Source: Actinokineospora diospyrosa (GTDB lineage Bacteria; Actinomycetota; Actinomycetes; Mycobacteriales; Pseudonocardiaceae). Taken from it: a stretch of DNA of 64,000 nucleotides. Position 1 is the first letter of the stretch; each line of letters opens with the position of its first letter. Both the position numbers and the translations under genes were made by a program. Shown here one piece after another: positions 1-8,309 of the stretch. The DNA lies in assembly GCF_024171925.1 (NCBI RefSeq), contig NZ_JAMTCO010000008.1, forward strand, positions 372,001 through 436,000. Reading direction: 5' to 3'. Under the pieces are notes generated by a model. It was not told the DNA's origin, did not search any database, and saw only the letters and a list, made by a program, of their open reading frames with translations.

Positions 1-76
1 GCGGCCGAGCCGAAACTGACCGGGAGTGGCGCCGCAGGGGTCGCCCGTCCGCGAGGTCACCGGGAGTGAGCGCGCC

Positions 77-1711
77 TTGACTGCTGATCTGATCCTCACC
101 AACGCCACCGTCCACACCGTCGACGGCGCGCGGCCCACCGCGACCTCGTTGGCGATCAGCGGTGGCCGGGTCGTCGCGCTCGACGCCGAGGGGCAGGTCG
201 GGCCGGGGACCGAGGTGCGGGACCTGGGCGGCGCGTTCGTCATGCCCGGGCTGATCGACGTGCACAACCACCACGCGCTGGCCGGTCGCGCCGAGCTGTT
301 CGAGCTGACCTTCGGCGGCGAGCTCGGGTTCGACGGCGTCCTCGACGCGGTCCGCCGCTGGGCGCGCGGGCTGGGCCCTGACGAGTGGGTCGTGGGCGGG
401 GCCTGGGCCTCGACGCTGGTGGACGCCCTGTCGCGGGAGTCGGCGCGGGCGGCGCTGGACGAGGCCGCAGGCGGGCGACCGGTGGCGCTGTCGGATGACA
501 GCAGGCACAACAAGTGGGTCAACACCCGCGCGCTGGAGCTGGCCGGGGTGACCGCGGCGACGCCGGACCCGGCCGGGGGCGTGATCGTGCGGGACCCGGC
601 GACCGGCGAGCCGACCGGGGTGCTGCTGGAGGCCGCCGGGGTGCTGGTCGAGCACGCCATGCGCGAGACCCGGACGCTCACCGGTGAGCAGCACGCGCGC
701 GCGTCGCGGCACGGCATCGGGATCCTGCACTCCTACGGCATCACCGCGTTCCAGGACGCCGGGGTGTCGGTCGACATCCTCACCGCACTCAAGACCCTCG
801 ATGACACCGGGCAGCTCGACGCCTGGGTCGTGTCGTCACTGCTGATCAACGACCCGATCTTCGGGTTCGACCCGATCGGGCTGCCGCTGATCGAGCTCGG
901 CGAGCGCTACCGCACCGAGCACCACCGCCCGGACTTCGTGAAGATCTTCCTCGACGGCGTGCCGCCCACCAGGACCGCGGCGTTCCTCGAGCCGTACCTG
1001 CCCGACGAGGCGCACGGCGCCTGCTTCCACGGCAAGACCACCATGCCGCCGGACGAGCTGGAGGGCTGGCTGCGCCGCGCCGCCGAGGCGGGCCTGTCCG
1101 CCAAGATCCACTGCACCGGGGACGCCGCCGTGCGCGCCACCCTGGACGCGGTCGCCGCGCTGCGCGCCGCCGGGTTCGCCGACACGAAGTTCCAGGTCGC
1201 GCACGGGCAGTTCGTGCACCCCGACGACCTGGCCCGCTTCGCCGCGCTCGGCGTGTCCGCCGACATCTCGCCGTTCCTGTGGGTGCCCGGGGTCATCCCG
1301 ACCGCGATCGCCAACGTGCTGCCCGCCGAGCGCGCCGCCCGGATGCAGCCCAACCGGGCACTGCTCGACAGCGGCGCCCTGGTCGCGGGCGGTTCGGACT
1401 GGCCGGTCAGCGAGTCGCCGAACGCGTGGGAGGGCATCCAGGGCCTGATCACCCGCCAGGACCCGACCGGCGCGTTCCCCGGTGAGCTGTGGCCGGAGCA
1501 GGCCATCACCCTCACCGAGGCGATCGCCGCGTTCACCCTCTCCAGCGCCCGCGCCATGGGCCTCGACGACGTCACCGGCTCCCTCACCCCGGGCAAGTCG
1601 GCCGACTTCATCATCCTCGACCGAGACCCGTTCCAGTCCGCACACACCGACCTCGCCGCCACCACAGTCACCGAAACCTGGTTCGCCGGACGGCAGGTCT
1701 ACGCCAAGTAG
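77..1711 (+). CDS. YtcJ-type amidohydrolase (amidohydrolase_3 family)
   Basis: A metal-dependent hydrolase of about 544 residues from the YtcJ-like amidohydrolase_3 branch, presumably cytoplasmic; members hydrolyse amide or related bonds and the substrate cannot be read from sequence. Family marks seen are the N-terminal strand ADLILTNATVHTVDG, metal motif GLIDVHNHH, KIFLDGV (bridging lysine region), KIHCTGDAAV and the late GGSDWPVSESPN aspartate loop. I chose the TTG at 77 because the similarity begins there and a GGGAG lies 10 nt upstream; the GTG at 26 has its purine stretch touching the start. Length fits the family. It stands alone, with a long gene-poor region downstream. Family assignment is firm, substrate unknown. 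Confidence 0.85.
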   Translation: MTADLILTNATVHTVDGARPTATSLAISGGRVVALDAEGQVGPGTEVRDLGGAFVMPGLIDVHNHHALAGRAELFELTFGGELGFDGVLDAVRRWARGLGPDEWVVGGAWASTLVDALSRESARAALDEAAGGRPVALSDDSRHNKWVNTRALELAGVTAATPDPAGGVIVRDPATGEPTGVLLEAAGVLVEHAMRETRTLTGEQHARASRHGIGILHSYGITAFQDAGVSVDILTALKTLDDTGQLDAWVVSSLLINDPIFGFDPIGLPLIELGERYRTEHHRPDFVKIFLDGVPPTRTAAFLEPYLPDEAHGACFHGKTTMPPDELEGWLRRAAEAGLSAKIHCTGDAAVRATLDAVAALRAAGFADTKFQVAHGQFVHPDDLARFAALGVSADISPFLWVPGVIPTAIANVLPAERAARMQPNRALLDSGALVAGGSDWPVSESPNAWEGIQGLITRQDPTGAFPGELWPEQAITLTEAIAAFTLSSARAMGLDDVTGSLTPGKSADFIILDRDPFQSAHTDLAATTVTETWFAGRQVYAK

Positions 1712-1856
1712 CACCTACCCCGCTGCCGCCGTGCTGGTGCTGGCCGGGCCGCGCGCGGCGAGCCCGACCAGGACCAGCACGGCCCCGCCGAGGGAGACCC
1801 AGTCCCCCGCCCGAGCCCGGTGCCCGGGCAGGCCGTTCGTCCGCCAGCCCCGCTGC

Positions 1857-2135
1857 CTTGGCATTCACGCGCCTGCCCCGGTACTCACGCGCTGGCCTTG
1901 GTGCTCGCGCGCCGGCTTTGGCGTTCAGGCGCTGGCCTCGGAGTTCCTGCGCCAGCCCCGCTGTCTTGGCGTTCGTGCGCCTGCCCTGGTGCTCACACAC
2001 GCTGGTCTCGGCGTTCCGGCGCGGGTCTCGTTCGCGCACGGGCCTTGACGTTCGCGCACACCGGTCTTGGCGTTCCTGCGCCGATCTCGGCGTTCTGACG
2101 CGAGCCTTGGCGTTCGCGCGGGCCTTGCGGTTCAC
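1857..2135. repeat. Degenerate tandem repeat, ~20-bp unit, about 14 copies
   Basis: A run of degenerate units with consensus near CTTGGCGTTCNCGCGCYGGC. Units start at 1857, 1877, 1897, 1917 and 1937 in exact 20-bp steps, then continue with spacings of 17-28 bp to about 2124. The ORFs crossing it in several frames read only the repeat, so I regard it as non-coding. Confidence 0.75.
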
Positions 2136-2147
2136 GCTTCTGGGCGA

Positions 2148-2317
2148 CAGAAGTTATCCACATGTGGATCTTCGCGGGAGTGCTTTCAAGATCCTTTGTC
2201 AGTGGGGCCTAGTAGACTGGCCCTGGGGCCGCCCCCCGGAGAGGGTGGGGGCTGCGCCCCCGACCCGCGCGTGTGGGGAGCGGGCTGGAGGCGGCTCTTG
2301 GGCTACCGAGATGGTGG
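2148..2317. repeat. Duplicated intergenic element, copy 1 (TTATCCACA)
   Basis: First copy of an imperfect direct repeat. It opens with CAGAAGTTATCCACATGT, in which TTATCCACA (2154-2162) is an exact E. coli-type DnaA box inside the palindrome ATCCACATGTGGAT. It continues through AGTAGACTGG and a G/C-rich block containing GGGGGCTGCGCCCCC, and similarity to copy 2 fades after about 2317. No credible gene overlaps it. Confidence 0.75.
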
Positions 2318-2481
2318 CGGGGGTCGTTCTGGGGTGTGCCCGCCCGGTGGATCGGTGTCGTCCGGGCTGAGTTGATCACTCGCCGGGGATGTTGCTCGCC
2401 AGCGCCGTCCACCGACGGCCACTCATGCGTTCCCGCAGGTCGAGACCGTCAGGCCGCCGAGATGTTCACCCGGTCCAGCTA

Positions 2482-2677
2482 CAGAAGTTATCCACATGTC
2501 GATCTTCGGCGCCGTCTGTGAAGATCGACTGTCGGTGGGGGCCGGTAGACTGGCACCGGGGCCGCCCCCCGGAGAGGGTGGGGGCTGCGCCCCGGACCTG
2601 CGCGTGGGGGAGCTTTGTGGGGCTGGGGGCGCGGAGCGGGGTTGGGGTGGTTCTTGGGCTGCCGGAGAGGTTAGCGA
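2482..2677. repeat. Duplicated intergenic element, copy 2 (TTATCCACA)
   Basis: Second copy of the element at 2148, starting with the same 18 bases and again carrying TTATCCACA (2488-2496), followed by GGTAGACTGG and a near-identical G/C-rich hairpin block (about 2557-2594). The palindrome around the box is broken here (CATGTCGAT). The 160 bp between the copies holds no gene I can support. Confidence 0.75.
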
Positions 2678-2761
2678 GCCGGGGCGCACCTATGGGGCAG
2701 GCGCCTGTTGGGTCTATCAGACGGCGTCAAGGTACTAAGTCGAGCGCGGCGGTTATAACGA

Positions 2762-2794
2762 CCGTTGCCACCCCATGGCGTGGGGTGGCAACGG
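2762..2794. terminator. Perfect 13-bp stem hairpin terminator
   Basis: CCGTTGCCACCCC (2762-2774) pairs perfectly with GGGGTGGCAACGG (2782-2794) across a 7-base loop. It lies just past the 3' end of the minus-strand gene ending at 2853, and is a good candidate for a factor-independent terminator despite lacking a long T run. Confidence 0.8.
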
Positions 2795-2852
2795 CTCAGG
2801 TGTCCAAACCCTGGCTAGTGGTTGCGGGTCGGTGGGGGTATCGGCGGCCCGA

Positions 2853-3260
2853 TCAGTTGTCGCCCTGCTTGGGCTCCGGCTTGGTGTCGTCCTGCTGAGA
2901 GGTGTCCTGCTGGGTGCCGCCGCGCTGGCCGCGCCTGCTCTGGGGGCCGCCGCCCTGGGGTGCGGTGTCCGGGCGGGCGTCGTCCTGGTCGGGCAGGCCC
3001 TGGCCACCCGGGCCCCGCTGGCCATCGGGACCCTGCTGGTCACCGGGGGCCTGCTGGTGCTGGCCGTTGGCCACCCGGGGGCCGTCCGCGGTGCCGTGGC
3101 CGAGGGCGAATCCGGCGACTCCGCCGAGGGCGAGCATTCCGGCGGCGACCGCGGAGACGACGACCCGGCGGGCGCGGTACCACGGGGTGGTCGCGGGCAC
3201 CGGGGTCGACACGTACTGGGCGGGGGCCTGCGGGGTCGGGGTCTCGGGGGTCTGCGACAT
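2853..3260 (-). CDS. Small membrane-anchored protein with Gln/Gly/Pro-rich tail
   Basis: A 135-residue protein I cannot assign to a family. A proline-rich N-terminus of about 30 residues is followed by one hydrophobic helix (VVVSAVAAGMLALGGVAGFALG, interrupted only by small residues), then a low-complexity tail of Q, G, D and R. This suggests a single-pass protein with a disordered, probably extracytoplasmic, tail. The ATG at 3260 has AAGGA upstream on the minus strand. It is the last of a minus-strand group after the PPOX enzyme, 101 nt away, and is followed by the strong hairpin at 2762. Real gene likely, function unknown. Confidence 0.65.
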   Translation of the reverse strand: MSQTPETPTPQAPAQYVSTPVPATTPWYRARRVVVSAVAAGMLALGGVAGFALGHGTADGPRVANGQHQQAPGDQQGPDGQRGPGGQGLPDQDDARPDTAPQGGGPQSRRGQRGGTQQDTSQQDDTKPEPKQGDN

Positions 3261-3361
3261 GGGTGGTCCTTCCGGCTCGGGGTGACACCCGGACTGTCGG
3301 CGCCGAGCCGGGGGCGAACAGAAGAGGGACCTGGGCGTTGGCTGTGCGTTCGCTGTGCCGC

Positions 3362-3760
3362 TTACCCGGTGCAGCGCACGTAGTCCGGCACCAGCCGAGC
3401 CACCACGCGGCTGCCTTCGGCCGGGTCGTGCGGGTAGGTGTCCTCGTCGAGGTACTTGCGGGCCAGCGCGTCGACCAGTTCGTGGCCGGTGTCGGGCGAG
3501 AACTCGACGTGGCCGCGGAACTCGATGTAGCGGTAGGGGTTCTCGCCGTCCAGCACGCAGGCGGCCACCCGCGGTTCGCGGACCAGGTTGCGGTACTTCT
3601 GCCGTTGATCGGTGAGGCTGATCAGCAGGTGCCCGCGTTCCTCGTCCCACAGGTACCAGGTCGGGCTCACGTTGGGCTGCCGGTCGCGGACCGTGGCGAG
3701 GAACGCGAGGCCCTTCGCCTGGAGCAGGTCGGCGTGGCTGTCGGGCACCCGGGCGGTCAC
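3362..3760 (-). CDS. PPOX-class (F420-dependent type) oxidoreductase
   Basis: A 132-residue protein of the split beta-barrel flavin/F420-binding family annotated as PPOX-class F420-dependent enzymes, usually 130-150 residues. Seen: LAFLATVRDRQPNVSPTWYLWD near residue 14 (split here as LAFLATV, RQPNVSPTWYLWD), the KYRNLVREPRVAACV segment and PYRYIEFRGHVE, all characteristic. Such proteins bind F420 or FMN and reduce small organic substrates, or bind haem or biliverdin in some subgroups, so the exact role is open. The GTG start at 3760 overlaps the stop of the upstream N-acetyltransferase gene (GTGA), so the two are probably translationally coupled. Confidence 0.85.
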   Translation of the reverse strand: MTARVPDSHADLLQAKGLAFLATVRDRQPNVSPTWYLWDEERGHLLISLTDQRQKYRNLVREPRVAACVLDGENPYRYIEFRGHVEFSPDTGHELVDALARKYLDEDTYPHDPAEGSRVVARLVPDYVRCTG

Positions 3761-4569
3761 GACGTCCTCCCGCTCGGCGTGGGCAGCCGGTCGAGGGTGA
3801 TGCCGAAGTGCTCGGCGTAGGCGGCGGTGATCTGGGCGTCGGTGTCGAACACGACCGCCTCCCGCTGTTCGCCGTCGGTCCAGGTCAGCCGGTCGCCGCG
3901 CAGGGTGACCCGGCCGTCGTCGGTGAGCCGGGTGCAGAACAGGTTCTGCCGGAACGGGGAGTCCGGCGAGGTCTCGAACCACCACAGCGCGGGCCGGAAG
4001 TCCTCGAGGGTGCGCGGACGCGGGTCGAGGCGCAGCAGCGGTTGGCCGTCGCGCAGCAGGTCGGTGTCGCCGTGCGGGCCGTCGACGAACTCGTAGACGC
4101 CGTTCGGGTCGGCCTGCGGACCGCGCACGTCCAGCCGCAGCGGGAACCGGGGCGCGTCGCGGCCGAAGCCGACGTCGACCAGCCACGGGTCGGGGCAGTG
4201 CACCCTGATCACGGTGTGCGCCAGCGGGAAGCCGAACGCGCCGTCGAGGAAGACCTGGCTGCCCAGCAGGGTCACGTGGTAGCCGAGGGCGGCCAGCAGC
4301 GCGGGCATCGCCGACCCGTTGAGCTCGCGGCAGGTGCCGCCCCGGTTGCCGTGCACGACCTTGGCCACCGCAGCCGAGCCGACCCGGATCGGCACCCCCA
4401 GGTGCACGTCGATGTTCTCGAACGGGACCGAGAGCAGGTGCTGCTCCTGCAACTCGTGCAGGAACGCCGCGTCCGGCGCTCGCTCGGCGGCCACCCCGAT
4501 CCGCCGCAGGTAGGCCGCGACGGTCTCGGCGTCCAGCAGATCGTCCACTGTAGAATCCCTGGATCCCAT
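3757..4569 (-). CDS. nat: Arylamine N-acetyltransferase
   Basis: A 270-residue NAT-family enzyme transferring acetyl from acetyl-CoA to arylamines or hydrazines, or acting as an acyltransferase in secondary metabolism. The Cys-His-Asp triad is visible as C80 in NRGGTCRELNG, H118 in FPLAHTV and D132 in LVDVGFG, along with the early SVPFENIDVHLG signature. Length is normal (about 275). Of two adjacent ATG codons I chose 4569, which has GGGGG 7 nt upstream; 4575 is the alternative. The stop overlaps the start of the PPOX gene by 4 bases. It is divergent from the ketopantoate reductase homologue, sharing a 148-bp promoter region. Confidence 0.93.
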   Translation of the reverse strand: MGSRDSTVDDLLDAETVAAYLRRIGVAAERAPDAAFLHELQEQHLLSVPFENIDVHLGVPIRVGSAAVAKVVHGNRGGTCRELNGSAMPALLAALGYHVTLLGSQVFLDGAFGFPLAHTVIRVHCPDPWLVDVGFGRDAPRFPLRLDVRGPQADPNGVYEFVDGPHGDTDLLRDGQPLLRLDPRPRTLEDFRPALWWFETSPDSPFRQNLFCTRLTDDGRVTLRGDRLTWTDGEQREAVVFDTDAQITAAYAEHFGITLDRLPTPSGRTS

Positions 4570-4717
4570 GCCCATCCCCCAGTGTTCCGTGGTGCGACCA
4601 CGCAGGTTAGCACGGTGTCCACCAGGTGAACTCGGGAGAACACCGGAAGTTCCGCATGGTCCACTGTGGATTCCGATACGGTGGTCCGAGGTGAATTCCC
4701 CCCGAGAGGAACGGGTT

Positions 4718-5692
4718 GTGCGGTATGTGATCATCGGCGCGGGAGCGGTCGGCTGCGCCATCGGCGGCACGCTGCACGCGGCGGGGCACGACGTGGTCCT
4801 GGTCGCCAGGGGCGCGCACGGGGCCGCGCTGCGCGAGCGCGGGCTGACCTTGATCACCCCGCGTGAGCGGCGACTGCTGCCGGTCCCGGCGGTCGGCGGG
4901 CCGGACGAGGTCGACCTGCGCGCCGATGACGTGCTCGTATTGACCGTCAAGACCCAGGACACCGTGGCCGCGCTCGACGCCTGGCGCGATCGGCCGGTCG
5001 CGGGCGGTGGCACCGCCGGCAGCCGGTTACCGCTGCTGTGCGCGCAGAACGGGGTCACCAGCGAACACATGGCGCTGCGCCGATTCCGCGACGTCTACGG
5101 GGTGTGCGTGCTGTTGCCGTCGACGTTCCTGACCCCGGGTGAGGTCATCGCCGCGGGCACCCCCTACACCGCGCTGCTGGCCATCGGCCGCTTCCCGAAC
5201 GGCAGCGACCCGACAGCCGAGCGGGTCGCGGCGGATCTCGAAGGGGCCGGGCTGCTCGCCCCGGTGATGACCGAGGTGATGCGGTGGAAGTACGCGAAGC
5301 TGCGGCACAACCTCGCCGACGCGATCGACGCGGTCTGCGGCAAACCCTCCGACGAGCTACGACGACGGGCGATGACCGAGGCGTCAACCGTCCTCGCCGC
5401 GGCGGGCATCGACAACGCCACCGACGCCGAGTTCCGCGATCTGCGCGCCGACCGCGTCCGCCCGAGCCCCGACCTGGACCGGGGCGGCAGTTCGACGTGG
5501 CAGAGCATCGTGCGCGGCACCGGCACCACCGAGGTCGACTACCTCAACGGGGAGGTCGTGCGACTCGGGCGCCTGCACGGGGTGCCGACGCCGGTGAACG
5601 AGGTGCTGCTGGACGCGGCGCGGGAGTCCGCCAGGCTCGGCCGCGCCCCGGGTGGGGTCACGGCCGAGGACCTGTTGGCACTGCTGGAGTGA
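4718..5692 (+). CDS. Ketopantoate reductase family protein (PanE/ApbA)
   Basis: A 324-residue NADPH-dependent dehydrogenase of the PanE/ApbA family. The N-terminus holds the dinucleotide fold YVIIGAGAVGCAIG, then KTQDT and AQNGV motifs typical of PanE, and the catalytic-lysine region MRWKYAKLRHNL. PanE reduces 2-dehydropantoate in pantothenate synthesis, but actinomycetes often carry several paralogues acting on other 2-keto acids, so a PanE role is not certain. Start GTG 4718 is supported by GAGAGGA just upstream and by the fold beginning immediately. No operon partner; the next gene is convergent, 170 bp away. Confidence 0.85.
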   Translation: MRYVIIGAGAVGCAIGGTLHAAGHDVVLVARGAHGAALRERGLTLITPRERRLLPVPAVGGPDEVDLRADDVLVLTVKTQDTVAALDAWRDRPVAGGGTAGSRLPLLCAQNGVTSEHMALRRFRDVYGVCVLLPSTFLTPGEVIAAGTPYTALLAIGRFPNGSDPTAERVAADLEGAGLLAPVMTEVMRWKYAKLRHNLADAIDAVCGKPSDELRRRAMTEASTVLAAAGIDNATDAEFRDLRADRVRPSPDLDRGGSSTWQSIVRGTGTTEVDYLNGEVVRLGRLHGVPTPVNEVLLDAARESARLGRAPGGVTAEDLLALLE

Positions 5693-5862
5693 GGCCCACC
5701 AGGAGAGGGCCGGGGCTAGTTTCGTTTCAGGAAGTGAAGGAAGCCCTGGCATGGCCTGGCGGGTGAGGGAAGAGCACGGACTAAAGGGGACAGGTGGAGG
5801 AAGTCCGCGCATGGCCTCGTTGTGCTCCAGTCTACTCGCCGCCGCCATTCGGCGGAACCGCT

Positions 5863-7998
5863 TTAACGCGGCACCAGCTCGGTCAACCGGTCCAGCGTGA
5901 TCACCGTCGACCCCTCGGGCAGGCCCTCGGGGCGGTGCAGACCCACGAACGCCACCGGCTCGGTGAACCGCAGGCCCGGCTCCCACGCGGTGACCGAACC
6001 CGCCTCCGCGGCGAGCAGGTCGACCAGGTGGGACACGGTCATGGCGCGGCGGTTCGCGATCACACCGGTCAGCTTGCCGGTGGTGGCCCGCTGGGTCTCC
6101 ACCTGGTTGAACTGGGGCGATCCCGTCAGGTACAGGTGCAGCCAGGTCGCCGTCCAGCCGTCCGCGCCCCGGCTGAACATCATCGGCAACGCCACCCGAC
6201 CCGAACCGCGCAGGTCGGACCGGGTGCGCACGGTGCGCGGCTCGAACGGGGCGCCGTGCTGGGCCCGGTCGCGCACCATCCACCCGAAGATCGACTCGGC
6301 GACCTCGGTGAAGTCCTCCCCTGAGTAGACGCTGACCTGGGGCACCACGTGGGCGGCGGTGATCCGGTCGAGCGGGATGTCGATGAACTCCGTGGCGCCG
6401 TTGGGCGCCTCGGTGAGGTCGCCGGAGTACACGGCGCCGTCGTCCCGGTAGTTCGTCCACGACACGTGGCCCACGTAGCGGAAGTCCTCGTCCAACAGCA
6501 ACGCGGACAGGTCGTGGTCCGTGCGCCGCTTGTCCTGCCGCCAGTAGGTGAAGAACCGCAGCAGGTCACCGCCTTCCACAGGCGTGCGGGTACCGCGCGG
6601 GAGGACGGCGAAACCACCTTCGCTGGCCTTGCCCGACAACGGCAGGGCCACCGACAGCACGTCGGGGTCGATCACCAGCCGCTCGTAGGACGGCATCCGG
6701 GAGGCCAGCTCCACGTCCACCATCCCGCACACCGCCTCCACGACAGCGGGCGAAAGCGGTACGCGTGTGTCCGGCGCGACCCAGGGGCGACCGGCGCGGT
6801 TGACGAACACCCGCGCGAGCGCGGTCCAGGACCGGTTGGCCAGGTGTTCGCGCACCGAACACAACACCCGGCCCGACACCGAGCCCAGCACCGAGTTCGT
6901 CGCCGACAACACCGCGTCGCTCTCCGCGCCCGCAGTCCGCAGCAACCGGTCCAGCGACCGCAGCAGCATGCCGGGCGACTCGGTCAGCAGCCACGCCGCC
7001 CGACCTACCTCACCCCGGGCGAGCGCCGCCTCCGCCTGACCCGCCAGCGAGGTCACGGTCCGCTCACCCCGGGCGACGGCGAAGACGTCCTGGGCGCGCG
7101 GGAAAGCCGGGTACTCGTGCGGGTGCAGCCGCTCGCCGAGTCGCTTGAAGCGGCCCGCGTAGCGGTTGACGTCGCCGAGCACGCCGGTGTCGGCCGCGAC
7201 AGCCGCGTCGAGCGCCGCCATCAGGGCTCGGCGCTCCTGCCTGCGGAACCCGCGGAACCGGGTGGACTCGACCAAAGTCACGTCACCGCCGCTGAGCGCG
7301 TACGCCAGCCGCAGCACGTCCACGGCGGAGTCCACCGCGACCGGCTCGCGCCCCGCGCGCAGCCGGGCAGCGTTGACCACGGCCCGGTTCTCCCGGACCG
7401 GCATCGGGCCGGGCGGCACGTCGGGGCAGGCCACCGCGAGCTCGCCCAGGAGGGTGAGATCGGCGGCGTCCAGCGGCGTGGCGGAGCCCGCCAACGCGCG
7501 GTAGAGCGAGGTCAACTCCCGCTCGAGGGGACCACCCAGGTGCACCACGGTGACCCGGTCCTTGATGGAGTCGACCAGCGCGTCGTGCTCGGCGAGCATC
7601 TCGGCGAAGGTGTGCTGGAGGCGGCCGTAGCGGGCGAAGGCGAGCAGGTTCACAGCGCCCCTGCGCGGACTGAGGACGCCGTCCTCGGCCTCGGCGGCAC
7701 GCACGAGCCGCATCCAGAACTGGACGGTGTCGGGCACGCCCGCGGGGAAGTCGCGGAAGTACGGGTTGTGGTCGACGTGGTCGCCGACCAGGCCGCGCAC
7801 CGCGGTGACCACCTCGACGGCCAGGTCGAACGCCTCGCCGGGGGCCAGCCCGCCGACGTGCTCCAGCAGGTCCCTGCTCGCCTTGAACCCGACGCTGATC
7901 AGGGCGACGTCGAGTTGGCGGGCGACGGCGGAGCCGTCACCGCGGGGACCGCTCGCCAGCGGCACGCGCAGCGTGCGCTGGATGATCTGGGTGCGCAT
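5863..7998 (-). CDS. TerD-like domain protein (SCO0854/MXAN_6230-like)
   Basis: A 711-residue cytoplasmic protein. Around residue 490-530 it reads DLSALLLDEDFRYVGHVSWTN then YSGDLTEAPNGATEFIDI, the pattern of TerD/calcium-binding stress domains in large actinomycete proteins resembling SCO0854. The first ~450 residues are helical and not recognised. TerD relatives are linked to tellurite and other stress responses, with unclear biochemistry. Start ATG 7998 has AGAGGAA upstream. The tRNA-Arg gene lies on the same strand just upstream, and the spacing (28 bp) is short enough for a shared or tandem promoter. Domain call moderate, role unknown. Confidence 0.65.
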   Translation of the reverse strand: MRTQIIQRTLRVPLASGPRGDGSAVARQLDVALISVGFKASRDLLEHVGGLAPGEAFDLAVEVVTAVRGLVGDHVDHNPYFRDFPAGVPDTVQFWMRLVRAAEAEDGVLSPRRGAVNLLAFARYGRLQHTFAEMLAEHDALVDSIKDRVTVVHLGGPLERELTSLYRALAGSATPLDAADLTLLGELAVACPDVPPGPMPVRENRAVVNAARLRAGREPVAVDSAVDVLRLAYALSGGDVTLVESTRFRGFRRQERRALMAALDAAVAADTGVLGDVNRYAGRFKRLGERLHPHEYPAFPRAQDVFAVARGERTVTSLAGQAEAALARGEVGRAAWLLTESPGMLLRSLDRLLRTAGAESDAVLSATNSVLGSVSGRVLCSVREHLANRSWTALARVFVNRAGRPWVAPDTRVPLSPAVVEAVCGMVDVELASRMPSYERLVIDPDVLSVALPLSGKASEGGFAVLPRGTRTPVEGGDLLRFFTYWRQDKRRTDHDLSALLLDEDFRYVGHVSWTNYRDDGAVYSGDLTEAPNGATEFIDIPLDRITAAHVVPQVSVYSGEDFTEVAESIFGWMVRDRAQHGAPFEPRTVRTRSDLRGSGRVALPMMFSRGADGWTATWLHLYLTGSPQFNQVETQRATTGKLTGVIANRRAMTVSHLVDLLAAEAGSVTAWEPGLRFTEPVAFVGLHRPEGLPEGSTVITLDRLTELVPR

Positions 7999-8025
7999 CG
8001 GACATTCCTCTTGATCGTTGGAGAG

Positions 8026-8098
8026 TGCTCCCACCAGGACTCGAACCTGGGACCTCCGCGTTCGTAGCGCGGCGCTCTCTCCACTGAGCTATGGGAGC
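8026..8098 (-). tRNA. tRNA-Arg (anticodon ACG)
   Basis: A 73-nt cloverleaf on the minus strand. Acceptor arm GCTCCCA pairs with TGGGAGC, the D arm reads AGCTCAGTGGAGAGAGC, the anticodon stem CCGCG/CGCGG closes loop CTACGAA with anticodon ACG (plus-strand 8063-8065), and the T arm contains GGTTCGAGTCC. CCA is not encoded, as is usual in many actinomycetes. Confidence 0.95.
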
Positions 8099-8127
8099 GG
8101 ACTGGGCGATTAGGAGCGGACTGGGCG
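8094..8127. repeat. 15-bp direct repeat at the tRNA 5' edge
   Basis: GGAGCGGACTGGGCG occurs at 8094-8108 and exactly again at 8113-8127. The first copy overlaps the 5' acceptor bases of the tRNA-Arg. It is probably a slippage duplication; attachment sites normally overlap the 3' end of a tRNA gene. Confidence 0.7.
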
Positions 8128-8146
8128 GACTACCGGCCCAACAAAA

Positions 8147-8176
8147 AGCCACCGGTCGGTGTCCCGACGGGTGGCT
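8147..8176 (-). terminator. Hairpin terminator with T5 tract, minus strand
   Basis: AGCCACC (8147-8153) pairs with GGTGGCT (8170-8176), with an inner GTCGG/CCGAC extension. Read on the minus strand the stem ends in a run of five T. It follows the 37-residue ORF at 8196-8309 and separates it from the tRNA-Arg. Confidence 0.75.
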
Positions 8177-8195
8177 CCTGGTGCGCTCGGCCGCG

Positions 8196-8309
8196 CTAGA
8201 TCAGCGCGGTTCGCTCGAGCGACGGGAGTCCACCGGGACGCCGCCTGGGTCGTCGCGCGAACGCGGACACCGGGCGAATGCCGTGCTGGCGGTAACCGGA
8301 GCTCGCCAT
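8196..8309 (-). CDS. Putative 37-residue arginine-rich small protein
   Basis: A short ORF that begins MASSGYRQHGIRPVSAF, continues with an R/P-rich core (RRPRRRPGG) and ends LPSLERTALI. Support for a real gene comes from position: a strong GGAAGGAGT ribosome site 6-7 nt before the ATG at 8309, a TAG stop at 8196 and a factor-independent terminator 20 bp further on. Seven arginines and no hydrophobic stretch suggest a nucleic-acid or peptide-binding role, but I do not recognise a family. It is divergent from the biosynthetic operon starting at 8812, about 500 bp away. No homology evidence is available here. Confidence 0.55.
   Translation of the reverse strand: MASSGYRQHGIRPVSAFARRPRRRPGGLPSLERTALI

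Noticed and set aside
2148..2500. Replication origin suggested by two TTATCCACA boxes
   Set aside because: Only two boxes, inside a duplicated element; no dnaA, dnaN or AT-rich unwinding region, and actinobacterial origins have many TTGTCCACA-type boxes.
8094..8127. Integration site (att) at the tRNA-Arg
   Set aside because: The repeat overlaps the 5' rather than the 3' end, the copies are only 4 bp apart and no integrase or excisionase is nearby.
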